A stretch of 64,000 bases of DNA from Methanothermobacter thermautotrophicus (GTDB lineage: Archaea; Methanobacteriota; Methanobacteria; Methanobacteriales; Methanothermobacteraceae): assembly GCF_014889545.1 (NCBI RefSeq), contig NZ_QKOF01000001.1, forward strand, positions 62,001 through 126,000. The letters run 5' to 3'. Position numbers and translations under genes: made by a program. Of the stretch, positions 1-8,459 are shown one piece after another (the stretch's first letter is position 1; each line of letters opens with the position of its first letter). The notes beneath the pieces are model-generated. The model was given only the letters and a program-made list of their open reading frames with translations, was not told the origin of the DNA and did no database searches.

Positions 1-1329
1 GTTGAGGTCAAGGCCAGCTGCAGCGATGGTTGTATTACCCTTCGTGGGCTCATAACCCATGAGATAGTTCACCTGGTCCTGTGTGAGGTTGTCGAATGCG
101 TAGAGGATCTTCACGAGGGATTCTGGACTTGTTGTTAATTTTTTAACAGCCCATGCATTGAATTTGAGTTCTGATACTGCTGTTTCACCGGTTTCCTGTT
201 TGTATTTGCTGATGAGGTCCTGAAGGTTGTATGCCATTATGATAAGTGTCCCTGTTTTGGTCTTTGAGTTCCATCGGATGAAGCCAACAATGTTGGTGTC
301 TTCGGTTGTGTTGAACCCCACATAGGCCCTCTTCCCGGGGGTTGCGTCCATGGCGTATATGAATACGTCATCGTCTGAACCACCGGGGACGCCTATAACC
401 TTGTAACTTACACCCTCAAGAGGAAGACCAAATTCATTTGTAGCAGGGTAGTATTTGAGGAGTGTTTCTATCATTGCGTAGCCGCTGATTGTTCCCATGC
501 AGACGTGTCCATGGAATGCTGCTTCCCTGAGGATGTCTGGTGAGAGTCCTATGGCCCATGCGTTGGCCAGGCTTGCTATGGGGAATGTTTCGTTTCCGAG
601 TTTTTTCTGGAGTGCCTGGTACTGTGTGAGGGTCATGTTCTGTGAGACCGTTCCAATGTAGATGTGTGTCATGCTGGCGTTTTTGAAGTAGGCGAGTATG
701 AGGTCGTTACCCTTCCTTACTATGAATGCGAAGTCCAGGGGGTCTAGCCGGGTTTTCCTGAGCATCAGGAGGTTCCCTTTACCATAGCTCACTATACCTC
801 GGGCCTGGTTGAGTATGCCCTCCAGGACGTCCTCTGTTGTCTGGTTTCTGTAGTGGGCTGTTCCTGCTGTTGTTATGACCAGGACCTCCTCTGTTCTGGT
901 GAAGTTGAGAATCTGGTCTGCCTTCTTTGTTATTTCCCTTCCGAGTCTGTAGGCGTCTGTGGCGTTCATCTGGAGTGAGAGGTGGGCTGCGTATACCGTG
1001 CCGTAGTCTGTTAGCTGGAATGTGTGTGAGAGTTCCCTGTATCCTGGTGCGCGGATTTTTACTGTGAATTTTGTGTTTTCTGTCATGTTCTCGTAGTTGA
1101 ATTTTATTTTGGTCATGTTGGCTGCCGGGTCAAAGGTCCTGGTGAAGTTTATCTTTGTCCCGTTTTCGTCTGTCAGTTGGATGTCGGGGTTTATATTGCC
1201 GTTATCGTCGGGGTATTCATATTTGACGTCAACCCCCACCTCACATGTCGTATCCGCTGCACTCACCGAACCTGTAAGTGTCACAGCAACGAGAAGAACC
1301 ATGAAAACCATGAAATACTGTCTTCCCAT
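1..1329 (-). CDS. Secreted FmdE-domain surface protein (C-terminus beyond window)
   Basis: The reading frame is open from the ATG at 1329 to the window edge, 443 residues without a stop. AGGAGGT lies 8 bases before the ATG. The N-terminus is a clear signal peptide (hydrophobic residues 6-20, cleavage near SVSA-ADTT), so the protein is exported. Several N-glycosylation-type sequons (NFT, NMT, NET) fit a surface location. Around residues 273-279 it has HGHVCMG followed by a GY element, which resembles the FmdE family core (HGHxCPG). FmdE proteins are usually cytoplasmic and linked to formylmethanofuran dehydrogenase operons, so an exported version is unusual. The role is unknown; a metal- or heme-binding surface protein is only a guess. 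It stands upstream of nothing else on its strand within 225 bases and has its own TATA box. Confidence 0.8.
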   Translation of the reverse strand, partial: MGRQYFMVFMVLLVAVTLTGSVSAADTTCEVGVDVKYEYPDDNGNINPDIQLTDENGTKINFTRTFDPAANMTKIKFNYENMTENTKFTVKIRAPGYRELSHTFQLTDYGTVYAAHLSLQMNATDAYRLGREITKKADQILNFTRTEEVLVITTAGTAHYRNQTTEDVLEGILNQARGIVSYGKGNLLMLRKTRLDPLDFAFIVRKGNDLILAYFKNASMTHIYIGTVSQNMTLTQYQALQKKLGNETFPIASLANAWAIGLSPDILREAAFHGHVCMGTISGYAMIETLLKYYPATNEFGLPLEGVSYKVIGVPGGSDDDVFIYAMDATPGKRAYVGFNTTEDTNIVGFIRWNSKTKTGTLIIMAYNLQDLISKYKQETGETAVSELKFNAWAVKKLTTSPESLVKILYAFDNLTQDQVNYLMGYEPTKGNTTIAAAGLDLN

Positions 1330-1374
1330 ACATTTTCACCTCCTTTAAGTCTATCATTAAAAATAATGTTATTA

Positions 1375-1386
1375 CTAATATATAAG
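1375..1386 (-). promoter_or_regulatory. TATA box of the FmdE-domain gene
   Basis: On the minus strand this reads CTTATATATTAG, 46 bases before the ATG, followed by an AT-rich leader and a strong Shine-Dalgarno. It is the best archaeal TATA element in the 225-base gap 1330-1554; the rest of that gap shows nothing recognisable. Confidence 0.5.
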
Positions 1387-1554
1387 TCTAATTATTACTA
1401 TTTTGATGTTAATTGGACGTGTTGTAATACCAAGTGCTTTTAAAGGGGGAGTGTGCATAGTTTTCCGAAGAACTTTGAACTTTGGAAAACCTCTTAAAAA
1501 CAGTTCTACAAATAAAAATAGGTGCGCATCGTAGCAGAAAAATAAAAATAGAGA

Positions 1555-2448
1555 TTACTTTTTCCTCTCTATCTTGATTGAGACTGGAGGCTCAATTCCC
1601 TTCTTACGGATCATCCACACGGTGGCTCCGAGGACCAGGAGGATTATCAGCCATGCAGGTATCACGATGACCGTGTCGGTGGTCTCAATGCTCTTTGTCT
1701 GATGGAAACGCCCATACTTTATCTCTGTCCTGGCGCTGTATGGTCCGAATTCAAGCCACCCTGGCTTCCATGTCTCAACCAGCGTGTAACTGTCCTCGGG
1801 GTAGACAACACCATCGATGGGTACCCTCTGTTTACCTGTGATCCCTGTGAGTTCAATGGCCCCTGTCATGTTTGCCTGGACTGTACCTGTATTTTTGAGT
1901 TTGTAGGTGAACTTCCCTGGCATGAAGCTCAGAAGTACGGTGGGTGCTTTATGGTCCTCCAGCTTGAGTGACTCGATTATCGGCCCAGGGAGACCCACAT
2001 ATATGGGTACCACGAGTTCAACTCCCTGGACTATCTGTATCTGTCCGGCTGTGGCATTCTGGACAGGCACCCCCCTTATAACCAGGGCCCCTGCAGCGTC
2101 GAGGTAGTTTATCTTTCCGGGTGCGTTGACTGTGAATCTTATCTTCCTTGACTCCCCTGGTTTGAGCTTGAAGGTGGTGTTACCCTCAATGGTGATCCAC
2201 TGGGCTATACCCCTGTCAGAGTACACCAGGTTCACACTGTCCATGAGGAGTCTCTTCTTGGTCACGTTGACGCTTAACTCCTCCTTGCCGATGTTCCGAA
2301 CTGTAACCTCGCCGCTCACAGAATCTCCGGGTTTCAGGTTGTATCTGAAGTCTGCAGGTGATGCCCAGAGGCCTGTTGCCAGTGCGGGCGCCACGTATCC
2401 GAGGACAAATATGATCATTAAGAAGGCTGTTAAATGTCTGGCTTTCAT
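1555..2448 (-). CDS. Membrane-anchored surface protein with two beta-sandwich domains
   Basis: About 297 residues. Signal peptide at residues 1-24 (MKAR start, cleavage near ALA-TG), an Ig-like beta-sandwich at roughly 28-140 (KPGDSVSGEVTVRNIG is typical), a second at about 155-255, one transmembrane helix near 262-282 and a short basic tail. The layout resembles the chaperone-like DUF916 proteins that accompany WxL surface proteins of Gram-positive bacteria, but that is a fold-level resemblance only. I chose the ATG at 2448 because AAGGTGG lies 6 bases before it; the ATG at 2454 touches the RBS. It lies between an FmdE-domain surface protein and two small secreted proteins on the same strand, suggesting one surface assembly. 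Confidence 0.72.
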   Translation of the reverse strand: MKARHLTAFLMIIFVLGYVAPALATGLWASPADFRYNLKPGDSVSGEVTVRNIGKEELSVNVTKKRLLMDSVNLVYSDRGIAQWITIEGNTTFKLKPGESRKIRFTVNAPGKINYLDAAGALVIRGVPVQNATAGQIQIVQGVELVVPIYVGLPGPIIESLKLEDHKAPTVLLSFMPGKFTYKLKNTGTVQANMTGAIELTGITGKQRVPIDGVVYPEDSYTLVETWKPGWLEFGPYSARTEIKYGRFHQTKSIETTDTVIVIPAWLIILLVLGATVWMIRKKGIEPPVSIKIERKK

Positions 2449-2527
2449 GGTCATCCACCTTAACCTAAAAATGAGTTTAAATCTTAAGGTATTAAAAGAT
2501 TTTTAAAAATAGGAAAAAATAGTTGGT

Positions 2528-3055
2528 TTATGGTGATGGTGGAGCTGCGTTATGCTTCACTGCTGCGTATGTGTTTGTTATTGTGTATGTGCCGTCCTCT
2601 GTGAATGCTGGTACGCTGAGCTTGAGTGTTGTTGACCATGTTGTTGGGGCACCTGATCCCTGGGCTGCCTTGTTCATGTTGTCATATATCTTCTGGTAGC
2701 TTGTAAGGAAGGTTGCGTAGCTACCGGTGACATTACTGAAAATTTTGAACCCTGTTATTGGTATTGTGTCTGTAGCAGTTGGGCTTGTGAAGTTTCCGGC
2801 ATCTGCCTTGACATAGAGGTCTATCTTGACGTTACCGGTGTTACTTACTGTGAAAGCAGGGCTTGTTCCTTCAGTTCCTGCCGTAATGCTTCCAAAGTTA
2901 ACATCTGGTACAACTATTGAGATAGCCTCTGGCACTGTAACCGTAACTGTCTGGCTTGCTGTTGCCGCATATGATGGAGAGCTGTATGCACCTATCGCCA
3001 CCACAAACACAAGGGCAACTATAAGCGGGATTATACCCATTAATTTTTCCCTCAT
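2528..3055 (-). CDS. Small secreted beta-rich surface protein
   Basis: 175 residues with a signal peptide (hydrophobic stretch residues 7-22, cleavage near SYA-ATAS) and then a Thr/Val/Ser-rich beta-type domain. The segment VNFGSITAGTEG followed by FTVSNTGNVKIDLYVKA is typical of extracellular beta-sandwich modules and has some likeness to WxL-type domains. There is no membrane anchor, so it is presumably held by a partner such as the anchored protein encoded downstream. Start at 3055 because AGGTG lies 6 bases before this ATG; a GTG nine bases upstream overlaps the RBS. A TATA element (GATTTATATAATG, minus strand) lies near 3098-3110. Function unknown. Confidence 0.68.
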   Translation of the reverse strand: MREKLMGIIPLIVALVFVVAIGAYSSPSYAATASQTVTVTVPEAISIVVPDVNFGSITAGTEGTSPAFTVSNTGNVKIDLYVKADAGNFTSPTATDTIPITGFKIFSNVTGSYATFLTSYQKIYDNMNKAAQGSGAPTTWSTTLKLSVPAFTEDGTYTITNTYAAVKHNAAPPSP

Positions 3056-3250
3056 ATTGATCACCTGTATTTCAGATAAGAATTAATTGTCACAGCGCAT
3101 TATATAAATCTTTTCATTTTTCGTGACACTGGAAACATATACTTGAATTGTATGTGGGTATTTTCACAAAAAAGTTTGGATGGTTTTTGCTGATACCCTT
3201 CTTAATTTATCATATCATCAGGAAATAATCACTTAAACCAGAGGATGATG

Positions 3251-3769
3251 CTAGGTTGATGTGTATATGAGTGTTGTCTGGTAGGTGCCAGGGTCAGTGT
3301 ATGGGGGTACAGTGATGTAAAGATCCATGGTTACACTCTTTGATCCAATTAATCCGCTGTAGGTCATTATGGTCTGATCGGAGGTCGTGAAGGACCTCTT
3401 GCTGAGGCTGGGGGTGCTGAATTTGAGGTTGTATAGGGGTATCCTGAGTGAGCTGTCAGCCGTGTTTACAAGGTCCCCGCTGCCCCTAACCGAGAGTGTG
3501 TCGCCAAAGGCAAACAGGTATGTTACCGTCACTGTTACAGCATTGGGGTAACTCCTCTCAATACCGTCCGGGTAAACGGTTCCCAGACTGATGGTTGATG
3601 GTTGCACGTCTATACTGGATGCAAAGGAAAGTGGCTGAACTCCTCCCCCACCTTTAACTGTTTTGTTAACATCTGAGGAATTGTTGCCTGTTTCAGTGGC
3701 AGCTGCAGCTGTGAAAACTCCCCCTACAATCAGAAATAATATGATAACCGAAATAAGTGTCGTCCTCAT
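3251..3769 (-). CDS. Small secreted surface protein, paralogous in layout to its neighbour
   Basis: 172 residues. Signal peptide at residues 1-23 (cleavage near AAAA-TETG), a Gly/Asn/Ser linker, then a beta-rich domain with IDVQPSTISLGTVYPDG near the start and LYITVPPYTDPGTY at the end. The final strand pattern (TVPPYTDPGTYQTTLIYT) parallels the end of the 2528-3055 product (SVPAFTEDGTYTITNTY), so the two are probably distant paralogues. Start at 3769 because GGTTGGG lies just before it and signal-peptide length fits; an upstream ATG at 3799 would add ten polar residues. Function unknown; probable subunit of a surface structure. Confidence 0.65.
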   Translation of the reverse strand: MRTTLISVIILFLIVGGVFTAAAATETGNNSSDVNKTVKGGGGVQPLSFASSIDVQPSTISLGTVYPDGIERSYPNAVTVTVTYLFAFGDTLSVRGSGDLVNTADSSLRIPLYNLKFSTPSLSKRSFTTSDQTIMTYSGLIGSKSVTMDLYITVPPYTDPGTYQTTLIYTST

Positions 3770-3840
3770 CAAATCCCAACCTTCATTATTAATGTCCAAG
3801 GCCAGGTTTTTATATAGTTTTCGATTTACATCATCTGCGA

Positions 3841-4521
3841 CTAGAGGGTGACTATCATCCTCCTCTTCCTGTGCCTCCTGAAGTCGAGGGATGTTGATAC
3901 GCTGCTGAGGTACTTCCTGCTGATCCTGGCAGCAGCCCTTATCTCATCAGCAGATGGTCGCCTTGCACCTAGGCTGTTAGCGTGGGCAACATACCCTGTT
4001 ATCCTGTAGGGAACATCCCATGCTGACAGGAACTCTGCAATCCCCTCGATCTCATCAAGGTCAACGAGACCCGGCACCAGGACCGTTGAGACCTCAATCC
4101 TGTCTGAACCCGAGAATTCCTCTATACATTCAAGGACCTCCCGGTTGGACTCCCCGGTCAGGTGGATGTGCTTCGCCTCGTCGAGGGCCTTGAGGTCAAT
4201 GTGGACCTCATGGAAGGTGCTCCTCCCCAGAACATCCCTGCGGGTGCCATTGGTTGATATGGTAACATGGAGTTTTTCTGCCAGGATTCCTGTCAGTTCA
4301 GGGAGGTCCTCCTGGAGGGTGGGCTCACCCCCCGCTATCAGGACCCTCTCAGTTCCTGTTTCCTCACTGATCTTGAGGATTTTATCCGCTATAAAATCAG
4401 GGGGGTGGTTCCTGCATCCCCTTGGTCTGAAAAAGCAGTACCTGCATCTGAAGTTGCATGTTGGTGTGAGGACGGTTATTATGTCGCTTACAGATATGTG
4501 TGATAGCTGGATGTCTTTCAC
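3841..4521 (-). CDS. Radical SAM protein, pyruvate-formate-lyase-activase-like
   Basis: 226 residues. The radical SAM [4Fe-4S] motif CNFRCRYC is at residues 22-29 (C22, C26, C29), followed by the GGEPTL motif near residue 64 that contacts the methionine of SAM. The short length, without a SPASM or ferredoxin extension, is that of activating enzymes of the PFL-activase type. No glycyl-radical enzyme partner is visible in the window. The only canonical in-frame start is GTG at 4521; it sits inside an AGGGGTGA that itself looks like a Shine-Dalgarno, so the true start is uncertain. The gap 4522-4733 upstream has no convincing gene. Confidence 0.8.
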   Translation of the reverse strand: MKDIQLSHISVSDIITVLTPTCNFRCRYCFFRPRGCRNHPPDFIADKILKISEETGTERVLIAGGEPTLQEDLPELTGILAEKLHVTISTNGTRRDVLGRSTFHEVHIDLKALDEAKHIHLTGESNREVLECIEEFSGSDRIEVSTVLVPGLVDLDEIEGIAEFLSAWDVPYRITGYVAHANSLGARRPSADEIRAAARISRKYLSSVSTSLDFRRHRKRRMIVTL

Positions 4522-4733
4522 CCCTGGATGGTGTCTTTATGTCTGTGTTGTCTGGTGATATGTCTGATGGCTGGATACATTTTTGCCTCGAAATGCAGGG
4601 ATATTCTTTGCATGGTATATATGTGGCGCTCAATTTTTGCACCTTTAGAATCACATCTGCTTCCGCAGTCCCACCTCAGAGCAGGATCACCTTAAGCTTG
4701 ATGTTTAATACGCTGATGACAGGTATATGATTT

Positions 4734-5078
4734 CTACAGATCCGCCCTTTCCTCTTTGAACACCCTCAGGGACCTTGAAAGTGCTGTTGATTCTGCCATG
4801 GATGCTCCTATAAGGATCGCCAGTAATATTTCATCACCACCTGCGTCCAGGCGTTTTGCAGCCTTAATATGTGTTTTAAGACAGTGTTCAGATCCAAGGG
4901 CTGCTGCAGCTCCAACCCCTATAAGCTCCTTTGTAACCAGTGGGAGCGCATCATTAGATAGAATCTTCTCCATTTTGTCATAATATGCTTCCAGGACCTC
5001 TGGCTCGTCCTCCAGGACTTTAAATATCTCTGGTATAAAACCAAAAAATTCCTCGATCTTTTCTAATATTTCCTCCAT
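4734..5078 (-). CDS. Carboxymuconolactone decarboxylase / AhpD-like protein
   Basis: 114 residues, all-helical, the length of a single CMD/AhpD domain. It has the family core SEHCLKTHI, with C66 and H70 in the place of the active-site CxxxH, preceded by E64. The second cysteine of the AhpD CxxC pair is absent, so a disulfide-reductase mechanism like that of AhpD is unlikely unless another thiol helps. Proteins of this type occur widely in methanogens without a fixed role. RBS GGAATGGAGG overlaps the start. A TATA element lies about 40 bases upstream (TTTATATCC on the minus strand). Confidence 0.75.
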   Translation of the reverse strand: MEEILEKIEEFFGFIPEIFKVLEDEPEVLEAYYDKMEKILSNDALPLVTKELIGVGAAAALGSEHCLKTHIKAAKRLDAGGDEILLAILIGASMAESTALSRSLRVFKEERADL

Positions 5079-5395
5079 TCCTTAACCCCCATACACCCAT
5101 ATATTGGTGGATATAGGATATAAAATCAGGTCTTCTAGGAAAAATCCTGCTTTAGACCTGGCCCCTTCCAGTCAAAAAAACCATATCGGGACCCTAAAAT
5201 CACTGAAAAAATTCTGTTTGACATGGGAGGGTATCTAAACCCGGCGGTGTAGAAAAATAGGCCTTAAATCGATTATTCTATTTTTTTCTGCCCTGGGGAC
5301 TGCATACCATGATATGACATTATCATTCCAGACCATACCTGAAGAAGAGTGTATGGTTCATGGTTTTATCTTCGTCATAGACACATATAACGAAG
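5079..5395. other. 317-base gap without a recognisable gene
   Basis: Holds the promoter of the CMD gene at its left end (AT-rich, 5098-5125). The remainder has runs of A on the plus strand and no ORF with an RBS. It may carry terminators for the Cys-rich gene that ends at 5396. Nothing else seen. Confidence 0.5.
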
Positions 5396-5698
5396 TTAAT
5401 CCCTGATGCAGAAATACTCTGAGATCTCAGCATCACCCAGTCTGTGTTCCACCCAGACCTCACATTCACTGCAGAGGCATTCCTCATGTGGGTCTATGTC
5501 GGTGCATATGGCTCTCCCTGTGGAGCAGTACACACCGGGTACACGGTCCGTGTCCATTCGCATGGCACTGTCAAGGTCCTGCTGGGTTATGAGGAGCATT
5601 ATCCTCTTCTTATCAGCCACACACCGGCTCTTCCTCTGAACGGGACAGTCGAGGCAGAGGCACCTCCTGATGTTTTCCATGCTGAAGTCAACCTCCAT
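5396..5698 (-). CDS. Cys-rich metal-binding protein, DUF2769-like
   Basis: 100 residues with ten cysteines at 13, 15, 18, 26, 58, 65, 74, 76, 79 and 97. The N-terminal pattern IRRCLCLDC, then a Cys at 26 and a YCSTGRAIC segment, matches what I remember of the DUF2769 family of methanogens (CxCPxCP ... FCxxGKS). A second CLCSEC cluster near the end suggests two metal sites, probably zinc or iron-sulfur. RBS GGTGA lies 4 bases before the ATG at 5698. Function unknown. It stands alone, divergent from the DUF2193-type gene. Confidence 0.7.
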   Translation of the reverse strand: MEVDFSMENIRRCLCLDCPVQRKSRCVADKKRIMLLITQQDLDSAMRMDTDRVPGVYCSTGRAICTDIDPHEECLCSECEVWVEHRLGDAEISEYFCIRD

Positions 5699-5915
5699 AA
5701 CATCACCATACTAGTATATGTGGCTGCCCACTTTTCACCTTTGCCCTAAAAAATTTCAATGAATAATCATGATAAACTGAAGATTTTCCAGAAAAATACC
5801 ACTATTTAAAACTTTTGTCTTGTGATATTTAGAAACTGATATTAATGTAGTTTACCTACTTAATATTGGTGGAATGTAATTATCCAGATGGATCATTTCC
5901 ACCGAAGGTGATCTA

Positions 5916-7415
5916 ATGGTTGAGTTATACGAAAAAATGGTAAAAGAGGCCATGATGGCCCAGAAAGCCGATGTCGAAACCATAAAAAAGAATAGGGGAA
6001 AGGAATTTAAAATAAAGGATACAAAGGCCTACCTGGATGTGGTGCAGGAGATGGAGCCCGTCGGAGACCAGAGCGAGGCTGTGATAAACCTGCACAGGGA
6101 CTCAGTGAAGGCCCACTATGAGATACTTGACAGCCTGACAGACACCATAAGACCAGAGGACGACCCATTCGTGGAACACTACCAGACACCTGTGGTCCTT
6201 GAAATACTCCGGGATGAGGACAGCGAATTTGAAAAGAGCCTCCAGGCATTCATAGATGCCATAGAAAAGTCTGAGGCACTTATAGGAAAAGAGGCAATAA
6301 GAAGGTACGGTGGATTCTACGGCCCAACATGTGTGGTTGACTTTGCCCTCATGCCTGGCAGCACGAGCAACGTGGTGAACAGGATTCTCAGCAAGACAGA
6401 CATCCCCGAAATGCACAAACAGGCAATACTATCAGCAAAATCATGGGGTATGAACACTTCCTACGGTATAGGGGAGGTATTTGCAAACGAACTTGAGAGG
6501 GGGGCGACCGCCGCAGAGGCAGCCCAGAAGGAAATCGAAATGGTGAAATACATCTATGAGGAGCCAGTGGAGGCCCAGGCAAAACTCATGGACGACCATG
6601 GTCATGAATCCTTTGATGTAAGGGAGTACATGTCCCGCTACAGGAAGGAGATGGAGGCAACCGTCAGGGCAGCCATGGATGATGGGGTGCACTACGGCAA
6701 CATACTCACTGTACCAGCATACTGTGTTGGTGACATATCACATCACATAGCCCAGTCCACCTACAACATGTGCAAGGATGATGTGGTAATGGCCATAATA
6801 GAGGCAACCACCGAGGTCATGGACAGCACCCTCAACAGCGCGGTGTCATCATTTAAGAGTGAATATGATGTCCTTAGCCTTGCAACAGGCTCATCTGCAT
6901 GCGCTGTCGAGTACATACTCGAACTTGATGGCTTCAATGCAATAGGTGTTGTTGACCTCCTCACAAAGAGGTTCCACAACTATGTACAGCTCTACCCCAC
7001 AAGGGGCGCCGCAGCCGAACTCCACAACAGCGACTTCATGGACATGATATACCGTGGATGGACACACATCGACAGGGCAAGGAGGATGCTTAACGGAAAA
7101 GAAGGGCCACTTGAACCCATGGTCGGAGACTACAAGGTTGATCTCTCACCGATACACGAAAATGAAGTCATAATGAACCCACAGCGCTACACATACCCGG
7201 CATGTGCAATAACAGTGAGGTTCTCAGCCCTCATGAGACTTGCTGACTACCCATGCCTCCTTACAAGTGAACCGGTCACCGCAACCCTGATGACCAACAT
7301 AATCGCACTCCACAAGGAGAGCGCTGCATCACCTGCAAGGACATGTAAGAACTGCGCAGCAGCAGCCCTAATTGACTTCAGACACAACCACTGCCAGTGG
7401 AGAGAAGCTGTATAG
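5916..7415 (+). CDS. Conserved methanogen protein, DUF2193-type
   Basis: 499 residues, soluble, with no signal peptide or membrane helices. I recognise it as the DUF2193 type found in methanogens, by memory of its opening and length, not by search. It ends with a Cys-rich tail (CKNCAAAALIDFRHNHCQW) that could bind a metal. RBS GGTGATCT lies directly before the ATG. It is followed after 33 bases by a small zinc protein and then by aqpM, probably one transcript. No enzymatic motif that I can name is visible. The 216-base upstream region is AT-rich and holds candidate TATA elements (TATTTAAAAC near 5803). Confidence 0.6.
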   Translation: MVELYEKMVKEAMMAQKADVETIKKNRGKEFKIKDTKAYLDVVQEMEPVGDQSEAVINLHRDSVKAHYEILDSLTDTIRPEDDPFVEHYQTPVVLEILRDEDSEFEKSLQAFIDAIEKSEALIGKEAIRRYGGFYGPTCVVDFALMPGSTSNVVNRILSKTDIPEMHKQAILSAKSWGMNTSYGIGEVFANELERGATAAEAAQKEIEMVKYIYEEPVEAQAKLMDDHGHESFDVREYMSRYRKEMEATVRAAMDDGVHYGNILTVPAYCVGDISHHIAQSTYNMCKDDVVMAIIEATTEVMDSTLNSAVSSFKSEYDVLSLATGSSACAVEYILELDGFNAIGVVDLLTKRFHNYVQLYPTRGAAAELHNSDFMDMIYRGWTHIDRARRMLNGKEGPLEPMVGDYKVDLSPIHENEVIMNPQRYTYPACAITVRFSALMRLADYPCLLTSEPVTATLMTNIIALHKESAASPARTCKNCAAAALIDFRHNHCQWREAV

Positions 7416-7448
7416 CTTCACCAATCCATCCATTTTTTTGGTGATCAT

Positions 7449-7658
7449 ATGAAATGTTATGTCTGCGCCGAGCAGGGCAAGGACACCGATGCGGTTGCAA
7501 TATGTATAGTCTGCGGGATGGGGCTCTGCACCGAGCACGCCATAAGGGAGGAAACCGAGATCTGGAGTGGAGGCTACCCCTTCCCAGCAGAGAAGGTTAA
7601 GGGTACGCTGCCAAGGATACTCTGTCCCTACTGCTACAATGTCATGAAGGAGGATTAG
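7449..7658 (+). CDS. Small zinc-binding protein, DUF2180-like
   Basis: 69 residues with paired Cys motifs: CYVC (3, 6), CIVC (19, 22), then C27 and H30, and CPYC (59, 62). This is a two-site zinc-finger arrangement (C3/C6 with C22-type ligands, and so on), like the DUF2180 family of methanogens. RBS GGTGATC precedes the ATG with correct spacing. It ends two bases before aqpM, so the two genes are almost certainly translated from one mRNA. A role in regulation or protein binding is possible but not shown. Confidence 0.7.
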   Translation: MKCYVCAEQGKDTDAVAICIVCGMGLCTEHAIREETEIWSGGYPFPAEKVKGTLPRILCPYCYNVMKED

Positions 7659-7659
7659 G

Positions 7660-8400
7660 ATGGTATCCCTTACAAAGAGGTGTATCGCTGAGTTTATAGG
7701 CACATTTTTTTTGGTGTTCTTCGGTGCCGGATCAGCCGCCATAACCCTGATGATAGCATCTGGGGGCACAGCTCCAAACCCATTTAACATTGGTATAGGT
7801 CTCCTGGGTGGCCTTGGCGACTGGGTTGCCATAGGTCTCGCATTCGGTTTTGCAATAGCGGCAAGCATATACGCACTGGGAAACATTTCTGGGTGCCATA
7901 TAAACCCTGCTGTGACAATAGGGCTCTGGTCTGTTAAGAAGTTTCCTGGACGGGACGTTGTACCCTATATCATTGCACAGCTCCTAGGGGCAGCCTTCGG
8001 GAGTTTCATATTCCTCCAGTGTGCGGGTATAACTGCAGCCACCATAGGTGGACTGGGGGCCACAGCACCCTTCCCGGGGATCGGCTACTGGCAGGCAATG
8101 CTTGCAGAGGCTGTTGGGACATTCCTTCTTATGATCACGGCCATGGGTATAGCCGTCGATGAGAGGGCCCCGAAGGGATTTGCTGGGATCGTAATCGGCC
8201 TCACAGTTGCAGGTATCATTACCACATTGGGTAACATAAGCGGAAGCTCACTGAACCCTGCACGTACCTTTGGCCCATACCTCAACGACATGATCTTCGC
8301 TGGCACCAACCTCTGGAACTACTTCCCGATCTACGTCATAGGACCTGTTGTGGGAGCTGTCCTTGCAGCCCTCACCTACCAGTACCTCACATCTGAATAG
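7660..8400 (+). CDS. aqpM: Aquaporin AqpM
   Basis: 246 residues, the length of the structurally characterised AqpM of Methanothermobacter marburgensis, and nearly identical to it as I remember that sequence. Six membrane helices and two half-helices carry the NPA motifs at 82-84 (HINPAVT) and 199-201 (SLNPART). The selectivity-filter positions F62, I187, S196 and R202 are all present; the isoleucine in place of the usual histidine makes the pore wider, allowing some glycerol as well as water, and possibly gases. RBS GGAGG lies inside the end of the preceding gene. It is the third gene of the 5916-8400 cluster. Confidence 0.97.
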   Translation: MVSLTKRCIAEFIGTFFLVFFGAGSAAITLMIASGGTAPNPFNIGIGLLGGLGDWVAIGLAFGFAIAASIYALGNISGCHINPAVTIGLWSVKKFPGRDVVPYIIAQLLGAAFGSFIFLQCAGITAATIGGLGATAPFPGIGYWQAMLAEAVGTFLLMITAMGIAVDERAPKGFAGIVIGLTVAGIITTLGNISGSSLNPARTFGPYLNDMIFAGTNLWNYFPIYVIGPVVGAVLAALTYQYLTSE

Positions 8401-8459
8401 AATTCAGATATTTAATTTAATTTTTTTGAGGTTCTTTTTTGTTTCAGATATTTTGTTCT

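Noticed and set aside
4500-4730. 76-codon plus-strand ORF in the gap after the radical SAM gene
   Set aside because: No RBS, overlaps the start of the radical SAM gene, and the composition is not protein-like.
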